From NCBI GenBank assembly GCA_903877115.1, contig CAIRCS010000173.1, positions 1 to 57,005 of the forward strand: a stretch of DNA of 57,005 nt, in the 5' to 3' direction. The DNA is from an uncultured Legionella sp. GTDB taxonomy: Bacteria; Pseudomonadota; Gammaproteobacteria; Legionellales; Legionellaceae. Each line of letters begins with the position of its first letter. Positions within the stretch are counted from its first letter, which is position 1. Positions 48,188-57,005 of the stretch are shown here, one piece after another. The position numbers were made by a program, and so were the translations under genes. The notes beneath the pieces were generated by a model. It ran no database searches. It worked only from the letters and a program-made list of their open reading frames with translations, and had not been told where the DNA came from.

Positions 48188-48233
48188 ACTGCTGCACAGG
48201 TTGACGGATACATCTTTGGGACGTGAATTCCTT

Positions 48234-48731
48234 TTACTTGATCTCTTGCATTACCTTGGCAGTCATGTCCAATCTATCCACGCTAAAAGGAGCTGCATCT
48301 TTTTGAAACACTAGATCATATTTCTCAGTTTCAGCTACTTTCGCTATGGCAGCACGGATTTTATTGTAAAACTCTTCCATAGCCTCATTATTAGCCGTAC
48401 TCAATTCTTGTTGATACTGTTGGCCATTGCGTTCAAATGTCTGTTGCTCGCTCACAATTTTTTTCTCTAGATCTTTACGCTGCGATTGACTTAATACCGC
48501 GGTATCGCGCTTAAAAGCTTCCATATCTTTTTTTAAAGTTCCTTCCATCGCGATCAAATTATCACGACGCGGTTTGAATTCTTTTTCTAATTTTTCTTGA
48601 ATTGCTTTCATTTGAGCAGATGTTTGCATGATTTTCTGTAAATCCACCACGCCTATTCTCGCATCAGCCGCAAATGCAGCCGCCGATGTCATAGCCATCA
48701 CGCCAGCCAACCACATACTTAATTGTTTCAT
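48234..48731 (-). CDS. skp: Periplasmic chaperone Skp/OmpH
   Basis: Trimeric chaperone that holds unfolded outer-membrane proteins on their way to BamA. 165 residues from the ATG at 48731, which has GGAGA about six bases upstream and begins a signal peptide (MKQLSMWLAGVMAMTSAAAFA). The mature N-terminus ADARIGVVDLQKIMQTSAQM is typical, followed by a long basic coiled coil. The longer frame to 48830 only reads repeat and spacer sequence. Directly downstream of bamA as usual. Confidence 0.93.
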   Translation of the reverse strand: MKQLSMWLAGVMAMTSAAAFAADARIGVVDLQKIMQTSAQMKAIQEKLEKEFKPRRDNLIAMEGTLKKDMEAFKRDTAVLSQSQRKDLEKKIVSEQQTFERNGQQYQQELSTANNEAMEEFYNKIRAAIAKVAETEKYDLVFQKDAAPFSVDRLDMTAKVMQEIK

Positions 48732-48800
48732 TCTATTCTCCAAAAAATCAAAAACAACGCCCATCCTAGCACAAACTCCTATACCCTGAAACCCCCTCAT

Positions 48801-48829
48801 GGATTCCCAACGTCTACGTGAGAATGACA
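48801..48829. repeat. Partial palindrome, family C-like
   Basis: GGATTCCCAACGTCTACGTG then AGAATGACA reads like a degraded family C copy (compare 22446-22554). It lies in the 116-base spacer between bamA and skp. Confidence 0.45.
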
Positions 48830-48847
48830 CAGGTCTTGCAATACGCC

Positions 48848-51154
48848 TTAGAATCCAGTAGATGCAGAAAACTGGAAATATTGCGCTTCATCACGCGGTT
48901 GGGGATTGATGGGTGCTGCAACACTAAACACCAAAGGCCCTAACGGAGAACGCCATTCGAGCGAAATACCACCAGAAAACCGGAGTGGACCAGAAGGAGA
49001 ACCCGTCAAATTGGCCGGAATGCTCGCAGCAAACACATTACCAGCGTCCACAAATAACGTAGAACGAATGGTTTCACGACTAAACGGATAAGGTAATACA
49101 ACACCTGCTGAACCATTAACCAACAAATTGGCGCCTAAGGCATTTCCCAAATTATCAATCGGTCCTAAAGAGTAGCTTTCATAACCGCGTACTTGCCCAG
49201 GCTGCGCAATACCCCCAGCAAAATAATTTTCATAAAAGGGCAAACCATCGCTATTGTAAGTATTTCCATATCCAACACTACCTAAAAGACTCAAGAGAAA
49301 GCCTTTGTATATCGGATAATACGAATGTGCCTGGTAATTTCCTTTGTAATAATTCAATGAATTACTCGAGGCAGGCAATACAAACCACATAACTGCTTGC
49401 TGATTCGTTCCTTGCGTCGGAAAAGGCATCCGATCATACGTATTACGTGTCCAACCGCCAGCTAATCGTACTTGATTGAATTGCGCCCCATGCAGATTAA
49501 CAAAGTTCTGAATGGACGCCACACCCCCAACCGACTGAATATTCAAACCTTGATAACCATATCCGAACTGGAAGCTACTGGCATCGCCCAAACGTACAGA
49601 GTAATTAATGTCCCCACCGTACCGATCAGAACTATACATACTCACATCCAAATGCTTCGGATCCACCTTTTGAAAATAAACATCCATACCACGGCCAATG
49701 CCAGTTTTGGTATAAAATGGGTTATAATAGTTAAATGAGTAATTTTGACCCCACCAACTCGCATCAAACGCAAGACCGACAGTTCGACCCGTACCCATAA
49801 AATTATACTGATTAACAGCCGCGTTCACTTGCGGACCTGTCGTACCATATCCCACAGACGCACTAGCTTCTGCAGAAGGCGCTTCTGCCACTTGCACATC
49901 CAAGTCAACTTGGTTATTTGCGCCAGGAATCGGTGTAGTTTTAATATCAATATCTTTCAAATAGGACAATAGGCGCAATTGGCGCTCTGATTCTTTGATA
50001 TTATGCAATGATAATAAAGAGCCTTCTGATTGACGGATGACATTCCGCAACAAATCGTCAGAAGTTTTGGTATTCCCATGAAAATTGATTCTGCGCACAT
50101 ACACATGGCGACCTGGGTCAATCATAAAACGAACCAATACCGTTTTGTTATTTTCATTAATCATGGGCTCGGCATTCACTACTGGAAAACCATAACCAAT
50201 ATCACCTAATGCGGCATTAATCGCGGTGATCGATTGTGTCACCAGTTTACGAGAAAATATTTCGCCAGACTTTATTTGGATCATGGGAGATAATTTTTCT
50301 TTTGAAATAATGGTTTTCCCTTGAATCTCATAGCCAGAAAACCGATATTGCGGCCCTTCTTCAATATAAATATTGATAAAAACATCTTTGCGATCCGGCG
50401 CCAGGAGCACCTGAGAAGAAACAATTTTGAATTTTAAATAGCCATGATTCAGATAAAACGAACGCAGGGACTCTAAAGAAGCATCCATAGTTGCTTTAGA
50501 ATACTGATCTTTTTTAGTAAAGTAGGTCAAAATATTACTGTTCGTCAGCGACAAATGCGACATCAACTCATGCGTTGGAAAATCATGATTTCCAATAATT
50601 TTGATATCTTTGATGCGTGAAACGCGGCCTTCTGAAATAGTGACATTAACAGCTACTCTATTTTCAGTCAAAGAAGTCACTTTGGAGGTAATCTGCGCAT
50701 TATATTTGCCTCGCGCATTGTACGCTTGCTTTAGGTTTTTTTTGAGCAACTCCAAAGAAGAGCGTTGATAAACCTGTCCTTTTACTAAACCAATTTCTTT
50801 CAGTAGCTCTTTCATTTTGTCACTAGGAATTTCGCTGTTACCCACCACCGTGATAGAACCAATTGTAGATCGTTCCACTACCTGTACAATTAAAACCGAC
50901 CCTTGGCGCTCTAATACAACGGATTGAAAAAACCCAGTTTCATAGAGGGCGCGAATAATCCTAGGTGTAGAGTCTGCATTAACTTCCTCTCCAACTTGGA
51001 CGGGAAGATAATTCAAAACAGTCCCTTCACTAACGCGTTTTAAACCATCGATTTTAATATCTTGAACAATAAAACCTTGACTCGCAAATACAGTTGAAAC
51101 CCAGGTGCTCGCACAACAGGCGACCAACGCTAGTCTTTTACGGATAGTTCTCAT
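48848..51154 (-). CDS. bamA: Outer-membrane protein assembly factor BamA
   Basis: Central protein of the BAM complex. 768 residues from the ATG at 51154; the longer frame to 51226 overlaps rseP. Signal peptide about 1-25, then five POTRA domains to about 415 (for example FIVQDIKIDGLKRVSEGTV, FSGYEIQGKTIISKEKLSP, RRINFHGNTKTSDDLLR), and a 16-strand barrel. The barrel motif VRGYESYSLGP is the conserved VRGF/Y-type lid element of loop 6. The terminal signature ends in FQFSASTGF, with a C-terminal Phe as usual for Omp85 proteins. Between rseP and skp. Confidence 0.96.
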   Translation of the reverse strand: MRTIRKRLALVACCASTWVSTVFASQGFIVQDIKIDGLKRVSEGTVLNYLPVQVGEEVNADSTPRIIRALYETGFFQSVVLERQGSVLIVQVVERSTIGSITVVGNSEIPSDKMKELLKEIGLVKGQVYQRSSLELLKKNLKQAYNARGKYNAQITSKVTSLTENRVAVNVTISEGRVSRIKDIKIIGNHDFPTHELMSHLSLTNSNILTYFTKKDQYSKATMDASLESLRSFYLNHGYLKFKIVSSQVLLAPDRKDVFINIYIEEGPQYRFSGYEIQGKTIISKEKLSPMIQIKSGEIFSRKLVTQSITAINAALGDIGYGFPVVNAEPMINENNKTVLVRFMIDPGRHVYVRRINFHGNTKTSDDLLRNVIRQSEGSLLSLHNIKESERQLRLLSYLKDIDIKTTPIPGANNQVDLDVQVAEAPSAEASASVGYGTTGPQVNAAVNQYNFMGTGRTVGLAFDASWWGQNYSFNYYNPFYTKTGIGRGMDVYFQKVDPKHLDVSMYSSDRYGGDINYSVRLGDASSFQFGYGYQGLNIQSVGGVASIQNFVNLHGAQFNQVRLAGGWTRNTYDRMPFPTQGTNQQAVMWFVLPASSNSLNYYKGNYQAHSYYPIYKGFLLSLLGSVGYGNTYNSDGLPFYENYFAGGIAQPGQVRGYESYSLGPIDNLGNALGANLLVNGSAGVVLPYPFSRETIRSTLFVDAGNVFAASIPANLTGSPSGPLRFSGGISLEWRSPLGPLVFSVAAPINPQPRDEAQYFQFSASTGF

Positions 51155-51222
51155 AATATTATTATTAGTCCCATAAACAAGACATATTTTTTGGGCGACC
51201 CTATCATGAGTCACCCTCCCAA

Positions 51223-52557
51223 TCAAGCTAAATCGTTATAGAGTGCAACCAGAGTCAGCAAGATCACCAAGACTATCCCTAGAAACACGCCTCTCATCTT
51301 CCATTCTTTTGACAAAGAACGACCGATGATCATTTCGATCATCTCATACAACAAATGCCCCCCATCCAATAAGGGGACAGGGAGTAAATTCAAAACACCA
51401 ATACTGATGCTTAACAATGCAATAAAAAACAGATAGTAAACAGCTCCAATTTGCGCAGATTCTCCAGCGGCTTTAGCAATTCCTATCGGACCACTCAAAT
51501 GTTTAAGCGGTAATTGTCCGAAAATTGTCCGTACAATGAGTGTCGCCGTTGTTGTGGTAAAAGTGATTGTCTGGTGCCAAGCTTGTCCAATGGCATCCAA
51601 TGGACCACTGCGCTCGACTCGCAACCACTCAGCCGGAATCTCAGGTGGGCGCGCACCAATCCCTAAAAAACCTGCTTTGTCTTGATCATTTATACCTACA
51701 TGCACAATCAAAGTGTGTAATGCACCCTGTCGCCGAATCTTGACAGACATCATAGCGCCAGGCCTGGCCCGTACATAGTCAACCAACGTTCGCCAATCGG
51801 ATATAGACTGCTGATCCACAGAAACAATTTCATCGCCCAGTGCAAAGCCTGCGATCTGAGCTGGCGATTTGGGACTCATCAAACCTACCAGCACGGGAAA
51901 GGTAGGAAACAAGGGCTCAATGCCCAAACTCTCTAACAAATCAGAACGTTTAGAATCATATTTCCACTGTGCCAAAGGCAGTGAGTGGATACTTATTGTC
52001 GCATCGTCTAACGCTTTAAGAGTAATCGATACGTCACGTGTCGATCCCAAAAGCGGCAGCATCGTATAATGCACATCCCGCCAATTGCTTATTTTTTTTC
52101 CATCCAATGCAATAATCTCTTGCATCCTACCTAAATGCGCCAAAGCGGCAACACTACCCGGTTTGACAGATTCGATTCTTGGCGCAAACGATTTGATGCC
52201 AATGACAGCCACCAACCATAGCAATAAGAATGCAAACAAAAAATTAAACAAGGGTCCAGCCACCACAATCGCTACCCGCGCCCATCTAGGCTGCCGATTG
52301 AAGGCATACTGTCGCTCAGCGTGCCCAACAGGCCCCTCATTTTCATCCAAGAATTTAACGTAGCCGCCTAAGGGCAGCAAAGACAATGTAAACTCTGTCC
52401 CGCGTTTATCTCGCCATTTACCTAAAACTTTTCCAAATCCAAATGAAAAGCGTAATACTTTGACACCACACCAACGCGCTACCAAAAAATGTCCTGACTC
52501 ATGCACAAAAATTAATAACAGCAAAGTCAGAATAAAATAAAACGCGGAAGACAGCAT
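51223..52557 (-). CDS. rseP: RIP zinc metalloprotease RseP
   Basis: Site-2 intramembrane protease that cuts anti-sigma factors such as RseA and clears signal peptides. 444 residues. The zinc motif HESGH is at residues 20-24 in the first membrane segment, the second metal-binding block is NLLPVPLLDGGHLLYE in the third, and two PDZ domains lie between. The start ATG overlaps the cdsA stop by one base (TAATG). The usual dxr gene between cdsA and rseP is missing. Confidence 0.96.
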   Translation of the reverse strand: MLSSAFYFILTLLLLIFVHESGHFLVARWCGVKVLRFSFGFGKVLGKWRDKRGTEFTLSLLPLGGYVKFLDENEGPVGHAERQYAFNRQPRWARVAIVVAGPLFNFLFAFLLLWLVAVIGIKSFAPRIESVKPGSVAALAHLGRMQEIIALDGKKISNWRDVHYTMLPLLGSTRDVSITLKALDDATISIHSLPLAQWKYDSKRSDLLESLGIEPLFPTFPVLVGLMSPKSPAQIAGFALGDEIVSVDQQSISDWRTLVDYVRARPGAMMSVKIRRQGALHTLIVHVGINDQDKAGFLGIGARPPEIPAEWLRVERSGPLDAIGQAWHQTITFTTTTATLIVRTIFGQLPLKHLSGPIGIAKAAGESAQIGAVYYLFFIALLSISIGVLNLLPVPLLDGGHLLYEMIEMIIGRSLSKEWKMRGVFLGIVLVILLTLVALYNDLA

Positions 52558-53345
52558 TAGGAATAACTTAGAGTAAGATAATAGAAAATTGGCAGACTTG
52601 CGACCAAGCTATCTAAACGATCCAGCACTCCGCCATGGCCCGGTAAAATATGCCCCGTGTCCTTGAGCTGCACGCGGCGTTTCAACATACTAATCCAAAG
52701 ATCGCCTAGCATAGCAAACCCAATCACAATCCAAGCTTGAACAAACCAAGCAGACAAATTGGGCGGTTGAAAATACCAAGCACCCAACGCTGCAACGGCG
52801 GAAGCCACCACAATACCACCCGCTGAACCTTCTAAAGTTTTACCGGGACTGACTTGGGGAATAAGACGATGCTTACCCCATAATTTTCCAAACATATAGG
52901 CTCCGATATCCGTTGCCCAAACCAATCCCAATAAATAAACCAATAACCAACGACCTTGTTCATGATGAAACAAAGCCCACAAACAATGAGCAAAGAGATT
53001 TAATGAAAACCAAGCCACTAATGCCATCAACCAGGCATGCCCCCATATAGGCCGTGTTTTTGGATAAGTCACCACCGCCCACAAAATCCCAAGCCACAGT
53101 CCAATATTCAGCACCAAACTAGGCATTAGAAACGCATACAGAGGCCAAATACCTAGCACTAGCACCCCCAGGAACAGCGCCTTCCACATGACCATTGACA
53201 AAGGAATTAATGCAGACCACTCCCAAGCCAAAGCAACCCCTAGCAGAGCAATAATGCCGACTAATACCGGATCGTTCGCATAATAAATACCACAAAACAC
53301 CAAAGGAATGAGTAGGATTGCAGTTAAAAAACGTTGTTTAAACAT
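52557..53345 (-). CDS. cdsA: Phosphatidate cytidylyltransferase
   Basis: Makes CDP-diacylglycerol from phosphatidate and CTP, the branch point of phospholipid synthesis. 262 residues from the ATG at 53345, which overlaps the uppS stop by eight bases; the frame reaching 53423 lies inside uppS. About eight membrane segments. The family signature near the C-terminus is LGDLWISMLKRRVQLKDTGHILPGHGGVLDRLDSL, broken here as SMLKRRVQLKD and LPGHGGVLDRLDS, with the conserved acids for metal binding. Confidence 0.95.
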   Translation of the reverse strand: MFKQRFLTAILLIPLVFCGIYYANDPVLVGIIALLGVALAWEWSALIPLSMVMWKALFLGVLVLGIWPLYAFLMPSLVLNIGLWLGILWAVVTYPKTRPIWGHAWLMALVAWFSLNLFAHCLWALFHHEQGRWLLVYLLGLVWATDIGAYMFGKLWGKHRLIPQVSPGKTLEGSAGGIVVASAVAALGAWYFQPPNLSAWFVQAWIVIGFAMLGDLWISMLKRRVQLKDTGHILPGHGGVLDRLDSLVASLPIFYYLTLSYS

Positions 53346-54072
53346 AGATTTTATCTTCCAATTGTTTCGAGGTTTTTCCATATCGACGTTCACGCTCAGA
53401 AAAAAACCCGAGTGCATGCTCAAACTCTTCTACTGTAAAATCTGGCCAGCACAACTCAGAAAAGTACAGTTCTGTATACGACAGCTGCCATAAAAAAAAG
53501 TCACTGATACGTTGCTCACCACTGGTTCGAATAAACAAATCTGGATCAGGTAGATGTTGTGTATTTAAATAAGAAGAAAATACCGCTTCGTCAATATCTT
53601 GAACACTCAGTACGCCAGCAAGCACATCTTGCGCTACTTGTTTAACACCTTGCAAAATATCCCATTTCCCACCGTAATTAAATACCACATTCAAAGTCAA
53701 ACGCTCATTCTGCGCAGTATAAGCCTCAGCACTGTTGATTGCCTGTTGCAAAATCTCTGACAACTCTGCTCGACCCCCGGTAAATACCAACCGCACGCCC
53801 AATTGATGCATTTCCTCTAATTCGACGCTCAATACCGATAGCAGCAATTGCATCAAAAAATCCACTTCCGAAGCAGGCCGAGCCCAATTATCGCGGCCAA
53901 ATGCCCACACACTCAAAACTGGGATTTTTTTTTCAACGCAAGCCTGCACGACATGTTTGACAACTTCGGCACCAGCACGATGTCCCTCACTGCGAGCCAA
54001 TCCACGTTGTTCAGCCCAACGACCATTGCCATCCATAATAATCGCCACATGCTGCGGTATTTTTTGTTTCAA
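53338..54072 (-). CDS. uppS: Undecaprenyl diphosphate synthase
   Basis: Cis-prenyltransferase that extends farnesyl diphosphate to C55, the carrier lipid for murein and O-antigen. 244 residues. The catalytic Asp and diphosphate site lie in IMDGNGRWAEQRGLARSEGH; the distal block RTSGEQRISDFFLWQLSYTELYF is complete. Starts the minus-strand operon uppS-cdsA-rseP-bamA-skp-fabZ-lpxA. The usual upstream frr/pyrH/tsf genes are not here; gpmI is divergent instead. Confidence 0.96.
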   Translation of the reverse strand: MKQKIPQHVAIIMDGNGRWAEQRGLARSEGHRAGAEVVKHVVQACVEKKIPVLSVWAFGRDNWARPASEVDFLMQLLLSVLSVELEEMHQLGVRLVFTGGRAELSEILQQAINSAEAYTAQNERLTLNVVFNYGGKWDILQGVKQVAQDVLAGVLSVQDIDEAVFSSYLNTQHLPDPDLFIRTSGEQRISDFFLWQLSYTELYFSELCWPDFTVEEFEHALGFFSERERRYGKTSKQLEDKIYV

Positions 54073-54141
54073 ACTACTTCTTCCGGTGACAAAAATGGCC
54101 TATAGTCTAACCTTTTTATGGCAAAATATTAAGTGAAAATT

Positions 54142-55680
54142 ATGATCAATAAAAACACCGTCGTTTTAATCATCTTAGACGGATGGGGATACCGCGAAAA
54201 CACTGAACATAATGCTATTTCCGCAGCTCATACGCCTCAATGGACTCATTGGTGGAATACTCGCCCCCATTTACTGCTCGATGCATCAGGCGCTACGGTA
54301 GGACTTCCTACCGGACAAATGGGAAACTCAGAAGTAGGACACATGCATATTGGCTCTGGACGCCCTATTTTGCAAGATTTAACATTCATCAATCAAGCCA
54401 TTGCAACAGGTGATTTTGCTAAAAACGCCGTTTTGATTGATATGATCCAAAAAGCTAAACATACACAAAAAGCCATTCATGTTATGGGACTACTGTCTGC
54501 GGGCGGTGTGCATAGCCATCAAAACCATCTATTTGCATTCCTAAAATTATGTGCCGCTCACCATTTTACCCAGGTTCATATTCATCTTTTTTTAGATGGT
54601 CGCGATACGCCCCCCAGACAAATTAAAGAAAATCTACATGCTTTACAGACTATTTTACAACAATATCCTGTAGGCACCGTGCGCTCAGTGAGTGGACGCT
54701 ATTGGGCCATGGATCGCGACCAACGTTGGTCACGCATCGAGCCAGTCTACGAGCTCCTTACGACAGGACTCAGTCCGCAGCATTTTCCCACAGTTGAAGA
54801 AGCCATCGAGACCCATTATGCACAAGGATTGAACGATGAATTTTTTCCTCCCAGTCAAATTGGTATGCCTGCCCCCATTGAAGATGGCGATACCATTTTT
54901 TATTTCAATTTTCGCGCAGACCGCGCAAAACAATTGACTGAAGCCTTTCTGTCTCCAGATTTCCAGGGATTTCAGCGGCAGACTGCCCCTCAATTGGCCC
55001 AATTTGTGAGCATGACTCATTATGACTCAAAATTGCCTACCGTACCTGTTTTTCCAGCACGTAAAGTGCAGCAAACATTAGGCGAAGTGGTATCGCAGCA
55101 AGGATTGCATCAATTGCGCATAGCGGAAACTGAAAAATATGCCCATGTTACCTTTTTCTTCAATGGTGGAGAAAATCATCAATTTGCACTGGAAGAGAGG
55201 ACATTGATTCCTTCGCCCCAAGTAGCTACTTATGACCTCCAACCGGAAATGAGCGCCCCACAACTCACTCAGGCTTTGATAGAAGCCATTGCATCTCAAC
55301 ACTTTGATGTCATCATCTGTAATTTCGCAAATGCTGATATGGTTGGACATTCTGGGAATTTCAAAGCCACAGTTGCCGCCATAGAAGCGATCGATCACGC
55401 TTTACAGAAAATTGGCATTGCTCTCCAAAATGTAAACGGTCATTTATTCATTACTGCAGATCATGGGAATGCTGAATGTCTATTTGACGAACAAACTCAA
55501 CAACCTCATACTGCCCACACATGCTCTCCCGTACCGCTAGTGTATGTCGGAGATCCAGAGCGTCAATTTCGTCAAGGCCCGGCTAGTCTCATAGATATTG
55601 CCCCCACTATTTTGACTTTATTAAAAATTCAGCCCCCTAAAGAAATGTTAGGACATGCGCTATGGGCCAATCATGCTTAA
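54142..55680 (+). CDS. gpmI: 2,3-bisphosphoglycerate-independent phosphoglycerate mutase
   Basis: Manganese enzyme interconverting 3- and 2-phosphoglycerate. 512 residues from the ATG at 54142 (a GTG at 54133 would add three). The first metal site is LIILDGWGYRE, the phosphorylated Ser is in GQMGNSEVGHMHIGSGR, and the later metal-binding blocks are FANADMVGHSGNF and ITADHGNAE. The end overlaps the envC start by eight bases. gpmI-envC is a common gammaproteobacterial pair. Confidence 0.96.
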   Translation: MINKNTVVLIILDGWGYRENTEHNAISAAHTPQWTHWWNTRPHLLLDASGATVGLPTGQMGNSEVGHMHIGSGRPILQDLTFINQAIATGDFAKNAVLIDMIQKAKHTQKAIHVMGLLSAGGVHSHQNHLFAFLKLCAAHHFTQVHIHLFLDGRDTPPRQIKENLHALQTILQQYPVGTVRSVSGRYWAMDRDQRWSRIEPVYELLTTGLSPQHFPTVEEAIETHYAQGLNDEFFPPSQIGMPAPIEDGDTIFYFNFRADRAKQLTEAFLSPDFQGFQRQTAPQLAQFVSMTHYDSKLPTVPVFPARKVQQTLGEVVSQQGLHQLRIAETEKYAHVTFFFNGGENHQFALEERTLIPSPQVATYDLQPEMSAPQLTQALIEAIASQHFDVIICNFANADMVGHSGNFKATVAAIEAIDHALQKIGIALQNVNGHLFITADHGNAECLFDEQTQQPHTAHTCSPVPLVYVGDPERQFRQGPASLIDIAPTILTLLKIQPPKEMLGHALWANHA

Positions 55681-56791
55681 ACATCTGCAACTATCTACAG
55701 TTTTGTTGATAATGAGTCTCTATCCAGACATGACAACCGCTCAGACTGTTTCAGACACGCAACGTAGCCTACGCCAACTGAATCATAAAATTACTGTTTT
55801 AGAAAAAGACTTGAGCCAAACACACACACAACAAACCCAATTACAACGCGAGTTAGCGATCACCGAACACCAAATAAAAAATCACGAACTCACTATCCAG
55901 GCCATTCAACAAAAAATTCCTTTAAAAAAGATAGAAATAGAAAAAATAGAAAAAAAAATAGCGGTTTCTCAATTAGAATTTACCCAGCTCCAAACACTGC
56001 TGATAAAACAAATTCAAACTCGTTATAAGCAACAACCCAACCAACCTCTAGAATGGTTTTTAGTCCATCCACAAAAAGCCGAAGTCGAGAAAATCTTAAC
56101 GTACTATCACTATGTTCTCCATACGCACGAACATACCTTGCAACAACTAAAACTTAGCCAAGCCAATCTAAGTAAACAACAAACTACGTTGCAGTGTGAA
56201 GTCGAAACCTTACATCATATGCAAGTCGAAGCACAAATCACTCAGCAACAACTACAAGTTCATAAAAACCACCACCAAACCTTACTAAAATCACTTCAAC
56301 ACCATTTGTTTACCCAAGAAAACACCTTGAGCGAATATCAACGTAATCGGGACAATTTGTCTCAAATTTTAGGCAAACTAAGCCGAGAATCAGTCATTCA
56401 AACTCGGCATTCTATGACTACTATGAAACGTAAACTACCCAATCCCGTAAACGTTGAATCCAGTCATATTCATAAAGTACACCAAGGAATCATGCTATAC
56501 AGTGCTGAAGGGAGTGCAGTACACGCTGTTTATCCCGGAAAAGTCGTCTTTGGGGAATGGTTGAATGGCTATGGACTGCTGTTGATCATTGATCATGGAT
56601 GGGGTTTGATGACCTTGTACGCTAATAATCTTACTTTGACCAAACATATAGGGGATATCGTCAATCAAGGCGAACAAATTGCGACGGTCGGTCACGATGG
56701 GATTTCCAAACAAGCAGGATTATATTTCGAAGTCAGAAAACATGGAAAAGCCATTTCCCCATTGGAATGGTTAAGCTCCAATAAAAGGTAG
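55673..56791 (+). CDS. envC: Murein hydrolase activator EnvC-like protein
   Basis: Periplasmic activator of the amidases AmiA/AmiB at the septum. 372 residues from the ATG at 55673: signal-like N-terminus (LSTVLLIMSLYPDMTTAQT), a long coiled coil from about 25 to 250, then a LytM domain (about 265-370) with AVYPGKVVFGEW, LLLIIDHGWGLMTLYAN and LYFEVRKHGKAISPLEWL. The domain lacks the HxH zinc ligand pair (YAN in place of YAH), as in EnvC, so it should activate rather than cut. An S41 protease gene often follows; it would lie past the window end. Confidence 0.9.
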   Translation: MLKHLQLSTVLLIMSLYPDMTTAQTVSDTQRSLRQLNHKITVLEKDLSQTHTQQTQLQRELAITEHQIKNHELTIQAIQQKIPLKKIEIEKIEKKIAVSQLEFTQLQTLLIKQIQTRYKQQPNQPLEWFLVHPQKAEVEKILTYYHYVLHTHEHTLQQLKLSQANLSKQQTTLQCEVETLHHMQVEAQITQQQLQVHKNHHQTLLKSLQHHLFTQENTLSEYQRNRDNLSQILGKLSRESVIQTRHSMTTMKRKLPNPVNVESSHIHKVHQGIMLYSAEGSAVHAVYPGKVVFGEWLNGYGLLLIIDHGWGLMTLYANNLTLTKHIGDIVNQGEQIATVGHDGISKQAGLYFEVRKHGKAISPLEWLSSNKR

Positions 56792-56801
56792 AGATTCTCT
56801 A

Positions 56802-56886
56802 CGTCATCCCGAACAAAGTAAGGACTTACGCAAAACCTCGATCTCTTCGTTAAGTTTTGTGTAAGTCTTATAAGTAAGGAATGACG
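56802..56886. repeat. Nested imperfect inverted repeat after envC
   Basis: Outer arms CGTCATCCC (56802-56810) and GGAATGACG (56878-56886) pair with one mismatch; inner arms GACTTACGCAAAAC (56823-56836) and GTTTTGTGTAAGTC (56854-56867) pair with one mismatch. The outer end is like families B and C. The remaining spacer to 57005 is AT-rich with a run of C (CCCCCCC at about 56923-56930) and TATACT at 56956-56961. Confidence 0.65.
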
Positions 56887-56995
56887 ATAATAAACATTCG
56901 GTCACGAAAAAGACAAATATTTACCCCCCCTCCGATCGCTTCCGCCAGATTGAGCTATACTGAATAATAAACAAGCACTGAAATTCAGATGTCTC

Positions 56996-57001
56996 AAGGA
57001 G
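56996..57001 (+). promoter_or_regulatory. Possible ribosome binding site of a gene beyond the window
   Basis: AAGGAG ends four bases before the window edge, after a TATACT box at 56956-56961. A plus-strand start codon would be expected just beyond base 57005. Alternatively the ATG at 56989 starts a frame that already covers this site. Confidence 0.3.
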
Positions 57002-57005
57002 TGGA

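Noticed and set aside
48732..48830. Longer Skp start at 48830
   Set aside because: The extra residues read repeat and spacer DNA and would bury the signal peptide.
48906..49972. Several plus-strand frames opposite bamA
   Set aside because: Antisense shadows of a conserved barrel gene with biased composition.
53346..53423. Longer CdsA start at 53423
   Set aside because: It lies inside uppS; the ATG at 53345 gives the normal N-terminus.

Overview
The window looks like a chromosomal segment of an AT-leaning gammaproteobacterium of the Legionellales type (Legionella/Coxiella-like). The evidence is the repertoire, not a database match: a GyrA with Thr at the E. coli Ser83 position, a PPi-dependent phosphofructokinase, a type II secretion gspL-gspM pair standing apart from the other gsp genes, a BarA/LetS-type hybrid kinase, Mpl, a eukaryotic-like protein kinase, and hypothetical proteins with glutamate-rich C-termini like those of Dot/Icm substrates. 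No dot/icm gene is in the window, so the secretion link is inference.

Layout. 1-4.1 kb: gyrA (partial, minus), then gltA-glpD (plus). 4.1-6.2 kb: a frameshifted gene of unknown function and a possible PriC homologue whose N-terminal part is built from repeat DNA. 6.2-8.9 kb: dsbB-tgt-ppiB-tsaC, one tight minus-strand operon with a good sigma70-like promoter. 9-11.7 kb: mltB-gspL-gspM (minus). 11.9-15.2 kb: lepA-lepB-rnc (plus; era is not next to rnc). 15.3-17.1 kb: a DUF1840 gene and gltX (minus). 17.2-21.4 kb: barA/letS-like hybrid kinase and pfp (plus).

21.5-31.7 kb is the accessory region: hypothetical genes, a TrpR-like (YerC/YecD) regulator, a secreted papain-like protease, a type IV pilin, BolA, an APC permease, a protein kinase, two tandem small secreted paralogues (one a pseudogene), a host-attachment-family protein, and a gene split by an amber codon. 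Spacers are long and rich in palindromic repeats. 31.7-40 kb: ftsK-lolA-yhdP-mpl (minus), with trxB divergent from ftsK. 41-44 kb: TPR-methyltransferase (minus), then dienelactone hydrolase and pncC (plus). 44.3-46.7 kb: two plus-strand hypothetical genes, one with a clear E-rich tail, one almost all coiled coil. 46.8-54.1 kb: the envelope operon uppS-cdsA-rseP-bamA-skp-fabZ-lpxA (minus), lacking the usual dxr and lpxD. 54.1-56.8 kb: gpmI-envC (plus).

The genes group into central carbon metabolism (gltA, glpD, pfp, gpmI), envelope assembly and remodelling (uppS, cdsA, rseP, bamA, skp, fabZ, lpxA, lolA, yhdP, mpl, mltB, envC, lepB), protein export and folding (gspLM, dsbB, ppiB), translation and RNA (tgt, tsaC, lepA, rnc, gltX), and possible host-interaction genes in the accessory stretches.

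A second theme is repeat DNA. At least five families of long imperfect or perfect palindromes sit mostly in intergenic spacers. One family supplies a gltX stop codon, and a copy lies inside the PriC-like reading frame. No CRISPR array, rRNA, tRNA or intact transposase gene was recognised.
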